The notes below the pieces were generated by a model. The model was not told the origin of the DNA. It worked only from the letters and a program-made list of their open reading frames with translations, and made no database searches. Source: Pirellulales bacterium (GTDB taxonomy: Bacteria > Planctomycetota > Planctomycetia > Pirellulales > JADZDJ01). Taken from it: a stretch of 52,300 nt of DNA. The DNA is taken from assembly GCA_020851115.1 (NCBI GenBank), contig JADZDJ010000030.1, forward strand, positions 1 through 52,300, in the 5' to 3' direction. Every line of letters begins with the position of its first letter. The stretch's first letter is position 1. Of this stretch, positions 16,266 to 24,756 are shown in pieces. The position numbers and the translations under genes were made by a program.

Positions 16266-16784
16266 TTACGTTTCCCTCTTCGGCCCTTCGGCGTTCGCGC
16301 CCCTCTTCCAATGCCCGCTGCGTCCGCCGCACTTATCTTCAAGCTGCACCGGTCCGATTATCATGCCGCGATCCACCGACTTGCACATATCATAAATCGT
16401 TAGTGCCGCGACGCTCACCGCCGTCAGCGCCTCCATCTCAACCCCGGTCTTTGCCGTACATTGAACCGCTGCCTCGATCTGCACGGACGCGCTATTGGGA
16501 AACGAAAACTCTAAGGTCACGGCATCGAGCGACAATGGATGACACAGCGGAATGAGTTCGCCGGTTCGCTTTGCCGCCATGATTCCCGCCAAGCGCGCTA
16601 CCTCGAGGACATCGCCTTTTGCTGCCTTGCGATCGCGGATAAAAGCCTGCGTCATCGCCGCCATCGTCACCAAGCCGCTCGCGCGGGCGCTGCGATTGGT
16701 CATCGGCTTCTCGCCGACATCCACCATGCGGCTGGCACCGTGTTCATCGAAGTGTGAAAGAGGATTAGCCATGTCCATAATCAT
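16266..16784 (-). CDS. moaC: Cyclic pyranopterin monophosphate synthase
   Basis: A 172-residue enzyme of molybdenum cofactor synthesis that acts with MoaA to convert GTP to cPMP. Hallmarks are [13 protein letters not shown], with the conserved histidine in LCHPL, and [28 protein letters not shown], which holds the catalytic Asp and Lys. The N-terminus [17 protein letters not shown] is also typical. ATGs at 16784, 16778 and 16772 are all possible starts and none has a clear Shine-Dalgarno. The C-terminal tail is slightly longer than usual. moaA is not nearby. Confidence 0.94.
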   Translation of the reverse strand: MIMDMANPLSHFDEHGASRMVDVGEKPMTNRSARASGLVTMAAMTQAFIRDRKAAKGDVLEVARLAGIMAAKRTGELIPLCHPLSLDAVTLEFSFPNSASVQIEAAVQCTAKTGVEMEALTAVSVAALTIYDMCKSVDRGMIIGPVQLEDKCGGRSGHWKRGANAEGPKRET

Positions 16785-16908
16785 AGCGGCTAACCGCGGT
16801 TGCCCTCAACCTGGGCCAATTTGGTAGCAAGGCGGATTTTCTAGCCGTACGGGCCGAATGACAGTCATTGGACGGAGCAGATCCTGAAATTGCCAGGTGC
16901 TACTCGCT

Positions 16909-17355
16909 TTACGACAGGTGGCGGACTTCAAAGCTTCCAATGGCACGAAAGTCGTACGTGTCGTTGCTCTCGAAGATTGAATCCACATTGAAATCTCCCG
17001 CGAATTTGCCGGAATGGCACGTGTTCAGGACCAGATCCTGCGTCACCTGCTCGGCGGTGAACGTGCCGGGGCAACCGCTCCGCGGAGCATCGCGAAACAC
17101 TTCCAGGATAACCTCCCGCAAGCGTCGCGGTTCTCGACATTCGAGCGCCGTCAGCTCTTCCCAAGTCGTTTGCCACCGCCGCCGCCAGACGCCGACCTGA
17201 TGGGCCCCCAAGTCGATTTCCTTCGCGATCTGCTCGTTGAGCTGACCCACATAGGCCCGCCACACGATCGTCGCCCGCTGAACGACCAACGGCGACTCCG
17301 TGCGCGACTTGCTCAACTCGATCAAAATCGGCTGCAGACGCTCGGGAATCCACAC
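16909..17355 (-). pseudogene. IS630-family transposase N-terminal remnant
   Basis: The N-terminal two thirds reads like the helix-turn-helix region of an IS630-type transposase: a LVVQRATIVWRA segment, EIDLGAHQVGVWRRRW as the recognition helix, and DAPRSGCPGTFTAEQV, which normally leads into the catalytic half. The DDE domain is missing. After AEQV the frame continues as GKFAGDFNVDSIFESND, which looks like an EF-hand/dockerin loop and not like transposase, so the fragment appears joined to the end of a different gene. Reading continues upstream in frame past the GTG at 17355 without a clear start. Not functional as a transposase. Confidence 0.6.
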
Positions 17356-17489
17356 CTTCGCTGCCTTCCCCAGCAGCTCACACCTCCGAAATGTGCTAGC
17401 CAGGGTCTAAACAATCTTCCCCTTTCATGGAAGAGCAGTTGGGAACTGTGACACTAGCTAAATCTGCGGATTACGTCGATCGGCGCGCG

Positions 17490-17984
17490 TTACGGTTGGA
17501 ACCAGTAGGACCAACGAACGGTGCGTTGCTGCTTGGATTCGACGGTGAAGATCAGTTCCGAATCGTCCAGGCCCGCGAGCCGTGCGCCTTTGGGTGCGAT
17601 TTGTAGAGCTTGTCGAACGGCGTCGTGGCTCGCGATCAGCCAGCGATAAGCGCTGCCATGCTGGTCGGGAACTACCGCAGTTCGGCAGGCAACGTCAAAG
17701 ATTACACGTCCTTCAGCAACCTCGGCGGCGATGCTTACCGACCAATGGCTTGATCCGGCCATGCCCACCAGCAGTGCCACTTGGCCCGCCGGTCGCGACT
17801 CGATGTGCAGTGTTTGCAGCGCAGGGCTGCTTGGCCAACGATCGGTTGTGTTTCCTTCAACCGACTCCAGCACGCCAGTCCAATTACCGCCGACAGACAC
17901 TTCAATTCGATGCCCGACTTGGTCGCCTCGTTGGAGAAACACGACGCGCAGCCGGCCGCACGAAAGGACGACATCGCTATTCAT
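17490..17984 (-). CDS. Hypothetical protein translationally coupled to prfB
   Basis: Function not recognised. It has 164 residues and no signal peptide or membrane segment. It is probably a beta-rich soluble protein, with VVLSCGRLRVVFLQRGDQVGHRIEV at the start and a C-terminal stretch of alternating hydrophobic and polar residues. The ATG at 17984 lies inside the last codons of prfB and the two frames overlap by eight bases, so translation is likely coupled and the genes co-transcribed. Confidence 0.65.
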   Translation of the reverse strand: MNSDVVLSCGRLRVVFLQRGDQVGHRIEVSVGGNWTGVLESVEGNTTDRWPSSPALQTLHIESRPAGQVALLVGMAGSSHWSVSIAAEVAEGRVIFDVACRTAVVPDQHGSAYRWLIASHDAVRQALQIAPKGARLAGLDDSELIFTVESKQQRTVRWSYWFQP

Positions 17985-19108
17985 CGTCCCCTCTCCCGGC
18001 TTCGACGGGCTTTCCACCGGCTGCTCGCCACTGCAAGTAGGCGTCGAGGAAGCCCTGGATATTGCCGTCGAGCACCGCATTAAAACTCCCCACGTAGTGG
18101 CCGGTGCGAGCGTCTTTCACGCGCTGATCGGGATGCAAGAAGTAGTTGCGAATCTGCGATCCGAAGCCGGTTTTGGCTTGAGAGCGATATTTTGCGTCTT
18201 GTTCCGCGGCGCGCTTGTCTTCTTCGAGCCGCGCCAAACGCGAGCGAAGCATCTTGATCGCTGTGGCGCGGTTCTTGTGCTGGCTGCGCTCGTTTTGACA
18301 TTGCACCACAATGCCGGTCGGAAAGTGCGTCAGTCGAATCGCGCTGGAGGTCTTATTGACATGTTGCCCCCCTGCGCCACTGGCTCGAAAGACATCTTCG
18401 CGAATGTCTTCATCGCGGATTTCAATTTCTCCGGATTCACTAATCTCGGGAGAAACATCAATTGCCGCAAAGCTGGTCTGGCGCTTGCCTTCCGCGTTAA
18501 ACGGGCTGATTCGCACCAGCCGGTGCATGCCGGTCTCCCCTTTCAAATAGCCATACGCCATCGGTCCGCGGATGGCGATGGTTGCGTGTTGAATGCCGGC
18601 GACGCCGTCGTCCTGGCGATCCAGCAATTCCGTCTCGTAGCCATTCTTTTGCGCCCACAACAAGTACATCCGCAGCATCATCTCAGCCCAGTCGTTCGCA
18701 TCGGTGCCGCCGTCGCGAGCATTAATCGACAGGATAGCTGCGTTGACATCGTGCGGGCCATTGAGGAGCGATTTCAGCTCGAGGTCATCCAGCATCGGCT
18801 CGGCAAGATCGAGCTGTTCCCGCAGCTCGCCGACAAAACTTGCATCCTCATCGCCCATTTCGACGAGAGTCCGAATTTCGTCATCCAGCGCGATTGCCTG
18901 ATCCAGAGGTTTGAGCAGCGAGTTTAGCCCTTTGAACTCAATCACCGATTCTTGAGCTGCGGCTTGGTTGTTCCAGAAATCGGCCGCCGCCATGCGGTCC
19001 TCGATCGTTTTTGCCTGCTTTTTCTTCGCAGCGTAGTCAAAGACTATCTCGCAGTTGTAGGATTCGCTCGTGAATGCGTTTGGCGCGATCGGTGAGTTCT
19101 TTTTCCAT
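17977..19108 (-). CDS. prfB: Peptide chain release factor 2 with programmed +1 frameshift
   Basis: Release factor recognising UGA and UAA. The frame starts at ATG 19108 (MEKELTDRAKRIHERILQL...), runs 23 codons to CTT and meets TGA at 19039-19037. The heptamer CTTTGAC (19042-19036) is the known prfB +1 frameshift site: shifting by one base continues as D-Y-A-A-K-K-K. Downstream are the SPF anticodon-like motif (RISPFNAEG) and the GGQ catalytic loop (GAGGQHVNKTSSAIRLTH). The total is about 376 residues after shifting. The frame open to 19215 is only the post-shift frame extended upstream. The TGA lets the protein regulate its own level. The stop overlaps the next gene. Confidence 0.95.
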
Positions 19109-19155
19109 GACCGTGTCAGTTTTGTAATTTCAAGAGTTGTGACGGGCAGCCCATC

Positions 19156-19184
19156 ATTATAAGCATTTGCGACAAGTGTGTCAT
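19156..19184 (-). promoter_or_regulatory. prfB promoter candidate, minus strand
   Basis: On the minus strand ATGACA (19184-19179) and a perfect TATAAT (19161-19156) are 17 bases apart. Transcription would begin near 19149, about 40 bases before the prfB ATG. It overlaps the divergent promoter of the sensor kinase gene. Confidence 0.6.
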
Positions 19185-19196
19185 CCGGCCTATGAT
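19167..19196 (+). promoter_or_regulatory. Sensor kinase operon promoter candidate
   Basis: TTGCGA (19167-19172) and TATGAT (19191-19196) are separated by 18 bases. Transcription would start near 19203, leaving a leader of about 36 bases before the ATG at 19239. It overlaps the prfB promoter on the other strand. Confidence 0.5.
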
Positions 19197-19238
19197 ACGC
19201 TGAAAGTGATTGCATTCCGACTTCCGAAACCTTTCGCC

Positions 19239-20654
19239 ATGCGCCAGCCGCTGCGTTATCAGATTTTGATTCCCTTCACTGCCGTGTTGGCCGTGGCGAT
19301 CGTCGCGGTCAGCGTGCTGAGCGCGGCATTGGCCACGCACCGGGCCGGCCGGAAAATTGAAGAACAATTGCAAGGGATTGCCAAGGCGCTAGCCGAGTCG
19401 TCGTTTCCGCTCACCAGGGTCGTCTTGCGGCAGATGCACGATTTGTCGGGGGCCGATTTCGTCTTCGTGGAAAACGATGGTCCAGTGGTCACTTCCAACG
19501 CGCAGCTCGACGCATCCGCCAGAGATGACCAGCCAACGGGCAATGAATCTCAGCCGCTGTCCTTGGACACGCCCGTGGAAATCACTGGACGAAGGTACTT
19601 CGCGATGTCGCTGGCGACCATGGCACGCGGTTTCCAAGGGCCAGGCCGGCTGCACATTTTCTATCCGGAGCGGTCTTGGCAAGAAGCTCGCAACGAAGCG
19701 GCACTACCACCTCTGGCAATCGGCGGAATCGCGCTGGCGGCAACCGCGCTGATCGCGCTGGCGATTGCTGGCCGATTGACGAAGCCGATTCTCGAGTTGC
19801 GCCGCCAAGTCGCTCGCATTGCCGAGGCGGACTTTTCGCCGATGCCATTGCCCGAGCGCGACGACGAGCTGCGCGACCTTGCCGCGACGGTCAATCGGCT
19901 GGCGGAACAACTCCGCGAAATGGAGCGAGCGATCCGCCGCGGCGAGCGTCTGGCGCTGCTCGGCCAGCTTGCCGGCGGTCTGGCTCATCATCTGCGCAAT
20001 AGCGTCACCGGCGCTCGGATGGCCGTGCAGCTTCACGCTCGCGAATGCGATGCCGATCGAGAAAGCCTGGACGTGGCGTTACGGCAATTAACGCTGACCG
20101 AAGAAAACTTGAAGCAGTTCTTGGCCGCTCCACAGGCAAATTGCGAAATATCAACCGCGCCACGGAAAGAGCACTGCCAATTATCGGCCGTTGTGAACGA
20201 AGTTGTCGAACTGCTTGGCCCGTCGCTGCGCCACCGTCGAATCGAATTATCGATTAGCAAGTCCAGCGCTCGCCTGGAGTTGTTTGCCGATCCAAATCAA
20301 CTGCGCCAGCTCTTGATGAATTTGATTCTGAACGCCGCCGATGCCGCCGGACCAGGTGGTTGGGTGAAGGCTGATTCGACCGCCGAAGGTTCGGAGCTTG
20401 TGCTGCGAGTCATCGATAATGGCGCAGGACCGCCCGCTGCGATTGCCGACCGCTTGTTCGAACCGTTTACCACTGGCAAACCCGAAGGCATTGGCCTCGG
20501 CTTGGCTGTTGTGCAGCAAATTGTCAAGGCTCACCATGGGCGTATAGAATGGAGCCACCGCGCCGAGGAAACGTGCTTCGAAGTACGGCTGCCAAAAGCA
20601 GCCAGCGAACCGTCGATGTCCGTGCAGCAGGAAGCAGGCACTTCAGCCCTTTAG
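19239..20654 (+). CDS. Membrane sensor histidine kinase
   Basis: 471 residues. An N-terminal transmembrane helix (LIPFTAVLAVAIVAVSVLSAAL) is followed by a periplasmic sensor part of about 130 residues. A second helix (LAIGGIALAATALIALAIAG) leads to a HAMP linker (RLTKPILELRRQVARIAEADF) and the H-box GQLAGGLAHHLRNSVTGA with the phospho-acceptor histidine. The ATPase domain has the N-box (NLILNAADAA), G1 (VIDNGAG), the F-box and G2 (GIGLGLAVVQQI). The kinase type is close to NtrB/AtoS partners of sigma-54 activators, which fits the next gene, 63 bases downstream. The signal is unknown. The ATG at 19239 is chosen over an upstream TTG at 19167 that overlaps the promoter. Confidence 0.9.
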   Translation: MRQPLRYQILIPFTAVLAVAIVAVSVLSAALATHRAGRKIEEQLQGIAKALAESSFPLTRVVLRQMHDLSGADFVFVENDGPVVTSNAQLDASARDDQPTGNESQPLSLDTPVEITGRRYFAMSLATMARGFQGPGRLHIFYPERSWQEARNEAALPPLAIGGIALAATALIALAIAGRLTKPILELRRQVARIAEADFSPMPLPERDDELRDLAATVNRLAEQLREMERAIRRGERLALLGQLAGGLAHHLRNSVTGARMAVQLHARECDADRESLDVALRQLTLTEENLKQFLAAPQANCEISTAPRKEHCQLSAVVNEVVELLGPSLRHRRIELSISKSSARLELFADPNQLRQLLMNLILNAADAAGPGGWVKADSTAEGSELVLRVIDNGAGPPAAIADRLFEPFTTGKPEGIGLGLAVVQQIVKAHHGRIEWSHRAEETCFEVRLPKAASEPSMSVQQEAGTSAL

Positions 20655-20717
20655 CCAGTCAATCCGAAAAATTGAGCATTCGTTATTGGCCATCATTGTC
20701 CGTGGTGATTTTCCCCG

Positions 20718-22121
20718 ATGTCTTCCATCTTGATTGTTGACGACGAAGAAAGCATCTGCTGGGGCCTAAGTCGTCTGCTCGGCGGCGAAGGACATGCGGT
20801 GAGTATCGCTTCGTCGGCCGAAGAGGCGCTCGAAAAAGTGCCGCATGCCAGGCCCGATTTGGTCGTGCTCGACGTGCGGCTGCCAGGCATGGACGGCCTG
20901 ACCGCGATGAGTAAATTTCGCGAAGCGGCAGGGCCGGTGCCGATTGTCGTCATCACCGCTTTCGGCAGTTTAAATACCGCCGTCGCAGCGCTCAACGAGG
21001 GCGCATTCGACTATCTGCCCAAGCCGTTCGATCTGGATCAGGCGGCTGCGGTAATTCATCGAGCATTGGCGCTACCAGATTATGACACCGACATCGTGCA
21101 TTCCGCGGCGGCAGTACCGAGCGACGATGGATTGTACGGCACCAGTCCGGCGATGCAGGAAGTATTCAAGCGGATCGCGTTGGTCGCGCCGACCGACGCT
21201 GCCGTGCTGATTGGCGGAGAAAGCGGCACGGGCAAGGAACTCGTCGCGCGAGCCATTCACCGCCATTCCCAGCGTGCGACCGCGTGTTTGGTGCCGGTCA
21301 ACCTGGCTTCGCTCAGCCCGACGCTGGTGGAGAGCGAGCTATTCGGCCACGTAAAAGGCGCATTCACCGGTGCCACGGCATCGCGTCAAGGCTTGCTGGA
21401 GCTGGCCAATGGCGCGACAGTGTTCTTCGATGAGGCGGGTGATATTCCACTCAGTGTGCAGGTGAAGCTACTTCGCGTGCTCGAACAGCATGAAGCAACG
21501 CCGGTCGGCGACACGCGACCGCGGCGAACGAGTTTTCGCGTGGTGGCCGCCACCAATCGCGATCTGCGCCGCGAGTGCGCCGAAGGGCGATTTCGCCAAG
21601 ATCTGTTTTTTCGGCTGGCTGTGTTTGAAATCCAGTTGCCGCCGCTGCGCGAGCGGCGCGAGGATATTCCCGCCCTAGCGGAGTTGTTCTTGCGAAGGTG
21701 GTCGAACTTCGGCCAAGGCGCACCGATACTGCTGGCCAAAACGGTCCAGGAACTATGCCGCCGCGACTGGCCGGGGAATGTGCGCGAACTGCGAAACGCC
21801 ATCGAACACGGCGCATTGATGGCTCGCAGCGGCGCGATTGCGCCGGAACATTTGCCGCCGACGACAGGTTCGGGCGAGCTAACCAGCGCCGATTCAGCCG
21901 CGATGCTGCCTCGGCACGTCCGCGAGTGGACCGAGCAGCAACTTAACGGGCCGGAGCAGAGCCAGGATCTGTACGAACGCTTTCTCAATGTTGCCGAACC
22001 AGCGCTGTTCGATGCCGTACTCGCCGCGACCAATCAAAACCGCGCACAGGCGGCGACCTTGCTCGGTATTCATCGAGCGACACTGCGCAAGAAACTCAAT
22101 GGCGATCTCGACACCGATTAA
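20718..22121 (+). CDS. Sigma-54-dependent response regulator, NtrC family
   Basis: 467 residues. The receiver domain is intact (ILIVDDEES acidic pocket, VLDVRLPGMDG with the phospho-Asp, ITAFG, KPF with the lysine). The AAA+ domain has Walker A (GESGTGKE), the sigma-54 contact loop (GAFTGAT), Walker B (VFFDEAGDIP) and the arginine finger region. The C-terminus has a Fis-type helix-turn-helix (NRAQAATLLGIHRATLRKKL). Phosphorylated by the preceding kinase, it would activate transcription with RpoN (13145-14740). Target promoters were not identified. Its stop overlaps that of the convergent dockerin gene by four bases. Confidence 0.93.
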   Translation: MSSILIVDDEESICWGLSRLLGGEGHAVSIASSAEEALEKVPHARPDLVVLDVRLPGMDGLTAMSKFREAAGPVPIVVITAFGSLNTAVAALNEGAFDYLPKPFDLDQAAAVIHRALALPDYDTDIVHSAAAVPSDDGLYGTSPAMQEVFKRIALVAPTDAAVLIGGESGTGKELVARAIHRHSQRATACLVPVNLASLSPTLVESELFGHVKGAFTGATASRQGLLELANGATVFFDEAGDIPLSVQVKLLRVLEQHEATPVGDTRPRRTSFRVVAATNRDLRRECAEGRFRQDLFFRLAVFEIQLPPLRERREDIPALAELFLRRWSNFGQGAPILLAKTVQELCRRDWPGNVRELRNAIEHGALMARSGAIAPEHLPPTTGSGELTSADSAAMLPRHVREWTEQQLNGPEQSQDLYERFLNVAEPALFDAVLAATNQNRAQAATLLGIHRATLRKKLNGDLDTD

Positions 22122-23386
22122 CAACGCAAATGGCGTTGGCGTCGACAAACGCTTGCGATCGCGAAAGCTGCCATCGCGGCAAGCCAAATCGCCGCAGGCT
22201 CTGGCACGGCTGCCATCCCCGGTCCTGACGTAAAGGGAAAGTTCGTCTGCCACGAGACGAAGTCCGCGCCATCCACGTCCCCATCGCCGTCGGCATCGCC
22301 GCCCGCCAAGGTAGCGCCGCTGGCCGTCGGAAAGTGAGTTTGCCAGGCCACAAAGTCGGCGCCGTCCACATCGCCGTCGCCGTCAAAGTCGCCGGGATGA
22401 CCAGGAGGCGTTGGCGTAAATGGAAAATTCGTCTGCCACGAGACGAAGTCGGCGCCGTCCACGTCCCCATCGCCGTCAGCGTCGCCACCGGCCAAGGTAG
22501 CGCCGCTGGCCGTCGGAAAGTGCGTTTGCCAGGCCACGAAGTCGGCGCCGTCCACATCGCCATCGCCGTCGAAGTCGCCGGGATGTCCGCTCGAAGTTGG
22601 TGCGGCTTCATAGATCGCCATCAACATGTCGCGATTCGAATCGAGCGGCCTCGTGCGATCGGTGGCGAGCGAATCGTTGGCCGCAAGATAGCTATCGCCG
22701 GCCGGATACGGATTAGTTCCACCAGGGGAGCCGACATCTAATCGTCGCGGATTGAAGGCGTCCGTCAGGGAATTGCCCCAAATCTCAAACGCATAGGTGC
22801 GATTGGCCTGCAATTCCACTTGGTCGATGCCGCTGAAATTCATTTCGACGAAGGCGTAAGTGAACGCGGGCAAGCCATTGAATTGCAGCGGTAGACCGGC
22901 CCCTCCGCCCAATAGGTCAATGGCCGCCGAATCTCCATCGCCGGCACTCGATAGGTTGTAACTTGCGGGCAGGGACTCCGTACCCGAGGTGCCAGGAGAC
23001 AATTCGTATAAATGAATACTGAGCGGCAAATGGTCGTTGGGATCCTCCGTGCTGGTGTCGTAGGTTCCAACGCCGTCGGCATACATCGCAATCGCTCCCA
23101 GCTTGAAATTGACCGTTGGAGCGAAAAGTTGGCTGGCGATCTTGCCGCCGCTGAGGTCAACGGAATCGAGAAAATAGCTGAACAATCCGTTCGTTACCGA
23201 GTCGGGGACAATTTCGATCTTCGGTTGACCATCGATTGCAGCGATGTTGCTGGTTTCGGGTTGCGGCCAGGACATCGCATCATCGTCGGTGGTGACAGTC
23301 ATCTCAGCCTGTGTGGTCGCGGCAACCAACATTGCCGTAGTAAAGATAGCAGCGATACTCGGCAATCGACAAAGCATGCTTGGCAT
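22118..23386 (-). CDS. Secreted dockerin-repeat protein with PEP-CTERM sorting signal
   Basis: About 422 residues. The ATG at 23386 follows GGAGAG and starts a signal peptide (SIAAIFTTAMLVAATTQA). Residues of roughly 30-290 form a beta-sandwich-like domain with no clear family. Four EF-hand dockerin loops of the form GDFDGDGDVDGADFVAWQ or DADGDGDVDGADFVSWQ are arranged as two near-identical pairs. The C-terminus is a PEP-CTERM signal: VPEP, a hydrophobic helix (AAIWLAAMAAFAIASV) and an arginine-rich end. The protein would be exported, bind calcium and be processed by an exosortase. It is divergent from the papain-like gene. Confidence 0.8.
   Translation of the reverse strand: MPSMLCRLPSIAAIFTTAMLVAATTQAEMTVTTDDDAMSWPQPETSNIAAIDGQPKIEIVPDSVTNGLFSYFLDSVDLSGGKIASQLFAPTVNFKLGAIAMYADGVGTYDTSTEDPNDHLPLSIHLYELSPGTSGTESLPASYNLSSAGDGDSAAIDLLGGGAGLPLQFNGLPAFTYAFVEMNFSGIDQVELQANRTYAFEIWGNSLTDAFNPRRLDVGSPGGTNPYPAGDSYLAANDSLATDRTRPLDSNRDMLMAIYEAAPTSSGHPGDFDGDGDVDGADFVAWQTHFPTASGATLAGGDADGDGDVDGADFVSWQTNFPFTPTPPGHPGDFDGDGDVDGADFVAWQTHFPTASGATLAGGDADGDGDVDGADFVSWQTNFPFTSGPGMAAVPEPAAIWLAAMAAFAIASVCRRQRHLRC
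22236..22585. repeat. Tandem 186-bp duplication within the dockerin coding region
   Basis: Two copies, about 22236-22399 and 22422-22585, repeat with a period of 186 bases (62 codons). They are nearly identical at DNA level, with scattered changes mostly at third codon positions. This indicates a recent in-frame duplication of one dockerin pair. Confidence 0.85.
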
Positions 23387-23556
23387 GAAACTCTCCAGGT
23401 GTGGCGAAAATTCTCTGTTGCAACGTTTCACAGCCGCGGTTGCTCGGCGTAGACGAGTTATGGCGCAACTCCAGCGTTCGCCGTGCATCATTGACGACCG
23501 TAGTCTGTCGCGGCAGTACGCCCCTGATCTATTGGTCTATTGTGGTTGGCCGGCGA

Positions 23557-23570
23557 TTCTTGTGCAAGAA
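23557..23570. promoter_or_regulatory. Palindrome next to a -10-like box upstream of the papain-like gene
   Basis: TTCTTG-TG-CAAGAA is a perfect 6+2+6 inverted repeat. It is followed at once by CCTATACAATG, a -10-like sequence (TATACA at 23573). The site lies between two divergent genes and may be an operator. No matching -35 was found. Confidence 0.35.
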
Positions 23571-23802
23571 CCTATACAATGCTGCTAAAATTAACGGAAC
23601 TTGCAGCGATTCGGCGAGTTCAATCATCTTCGGAGGGATGGTTCGTTTTATTTCCATTCTGCGCAGGCAATTTATGGCGCCGACTCAACGCTGCGCCCGC
23701 CAAGTAGCGGTTAGGTCGGTCGCACTTTTGCGCCGGCGCGGCTCGGAATTGCTCAACCTGTTGCTGGGCAGAGTAACTCAAGAAACAGAGGAGGCCAAAA
23801 TA

Positions 23803-24594
23803 ATGCACGGTGGACTATTAACGATGGCTACGAAACTGACGTTGCTGGCGGCGTGCTTGTCGCTGGAGAGCGTACAGCTGGCGGCGGCAGAAGCGAAATC
23901 GGCTGCGGATTCCGTTGACGCCCAAAAGGCAGCGGATAATCCGGCTGCACAAACGGCCGATCCGTTGCCCGCCAAAGTGGATTTGCGACCTGAACTGGAA
24001 AAGTACGGTCTAGGACCGCGGCAACAGGGAAAGCGAAGCACTTGCTCGGTGTTTACGACGGCTGCCGCATATGAGTTTGCACTCGCCAAACATCGCGGCC
24101 GCGGAGAGCCGCTCAGCGTCGAGTATCTGAATTGGGCCAGCAATCAGCTCCTCGGTAGGAACGAAGATTTAGGCCAATTTTTTCACCATCTGGTGCGGGC
24201 GATTGGAAAGTACGGAGCTTGCCCGGAAGCCGACATGCCATATCGCCAGAAGTTCGACCCAGCCTTTGCACCGTCGGACGACGCCAAGAAGCACGCACAT
24301 GAATTCGGCGATTTAGGGTTCCAGGTACACTGGATCAAGCGCTTCCACCCCGAACGGCTGAGCGACGAACAGTTTCTGGAAATCAAGAAGACACTGGCGC
24401 GTGGCTTTCCTGTTGCGGCAGGTGCTTCCCATAGTCGATTATTCGTCGGCTACCGCGATGATCCGGCCAAGGACGGCGGGGGAATTTTTCTAACCAAAGA
24501 CTCCGGTGCCGGACGGTTTGCGGAAGTGACTTACGAATTCGCCAAGAAGGAAGTGAATGATGCCTATTGGGTGAATATCCCTGTAGAAAAGTGA
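23803..24594 (+). CDS. Secreted papain-like (C1) cysteine protease homolog
   Basis: 263 residues. A Shine-Dalgarno GAGGAGG precedes the ATG at 23803. The N-terminus is a hydrophobic export signal ending near AAAEA, then a low-complexity Ala-rich spacer. The C1A signature is QQGKRSTCSVFTTAAAYEF, with the presumed nucleophile Cys81, and ASHSRLFVGY holds the catalytic His210. The third catalytic position, normally Asn in KNSWG, is KDSGAG here, an Asn-to-Asp change. Activity may therefore be altered. There is no obvious propeptide. Longer in-frame starts to 23401 run through intergenic sequence and are rejected. Confidence 0.82.
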   Translation: MHGGLLTMATKLTLLAACLSLESVQLAAAEAKSAADSVDAQKAADNPAAQTADPLPAKVDLRPELEKYGLGPRQQGKRSTCSVFTTAAAYEFALAKHRGRGEPLSVEYLNWASNQLLGRNEDLGQFFHHLVRAIGKYGACPEADMPYRQKFDPAFAPSDDAKKHAHEFGDLGFQVHWIKRFHPERLSDEQFLEIKKTLARGFPVAAGASHSRLFVGYRDDPAKDGGGIFLTKDSGAGRFAEVTYEFAKKEVNDAYWVNIPVEK

Positions 24595-24756
24595 CTGACC
24601 GCGTGGTGCTTCCCAAGGCTGAATTCACCACAGGAGACGCAAAAGAGGTAGAAGATCAATGACGAATTTTTGCCGTAGCAAAGTTTTTAAGATTTGTCAT
24701 ATTTGTTTTTCCGCATTTGGTCGTTGGTAGCCTGCTCAGTGTCTCCGTGGTGAATC

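Noticed and set aside
17731-18927. 398-codon plus-strand ORF
   Set aside because: Antisense to prfB, which has clear GGQ and SPF motifs; no protein family features.
19037-19039. TGA in prfB read as a nonsense mutation
   Set aside because: It is in the CTTTGAC programmed frameshift context at the canonical codon position.
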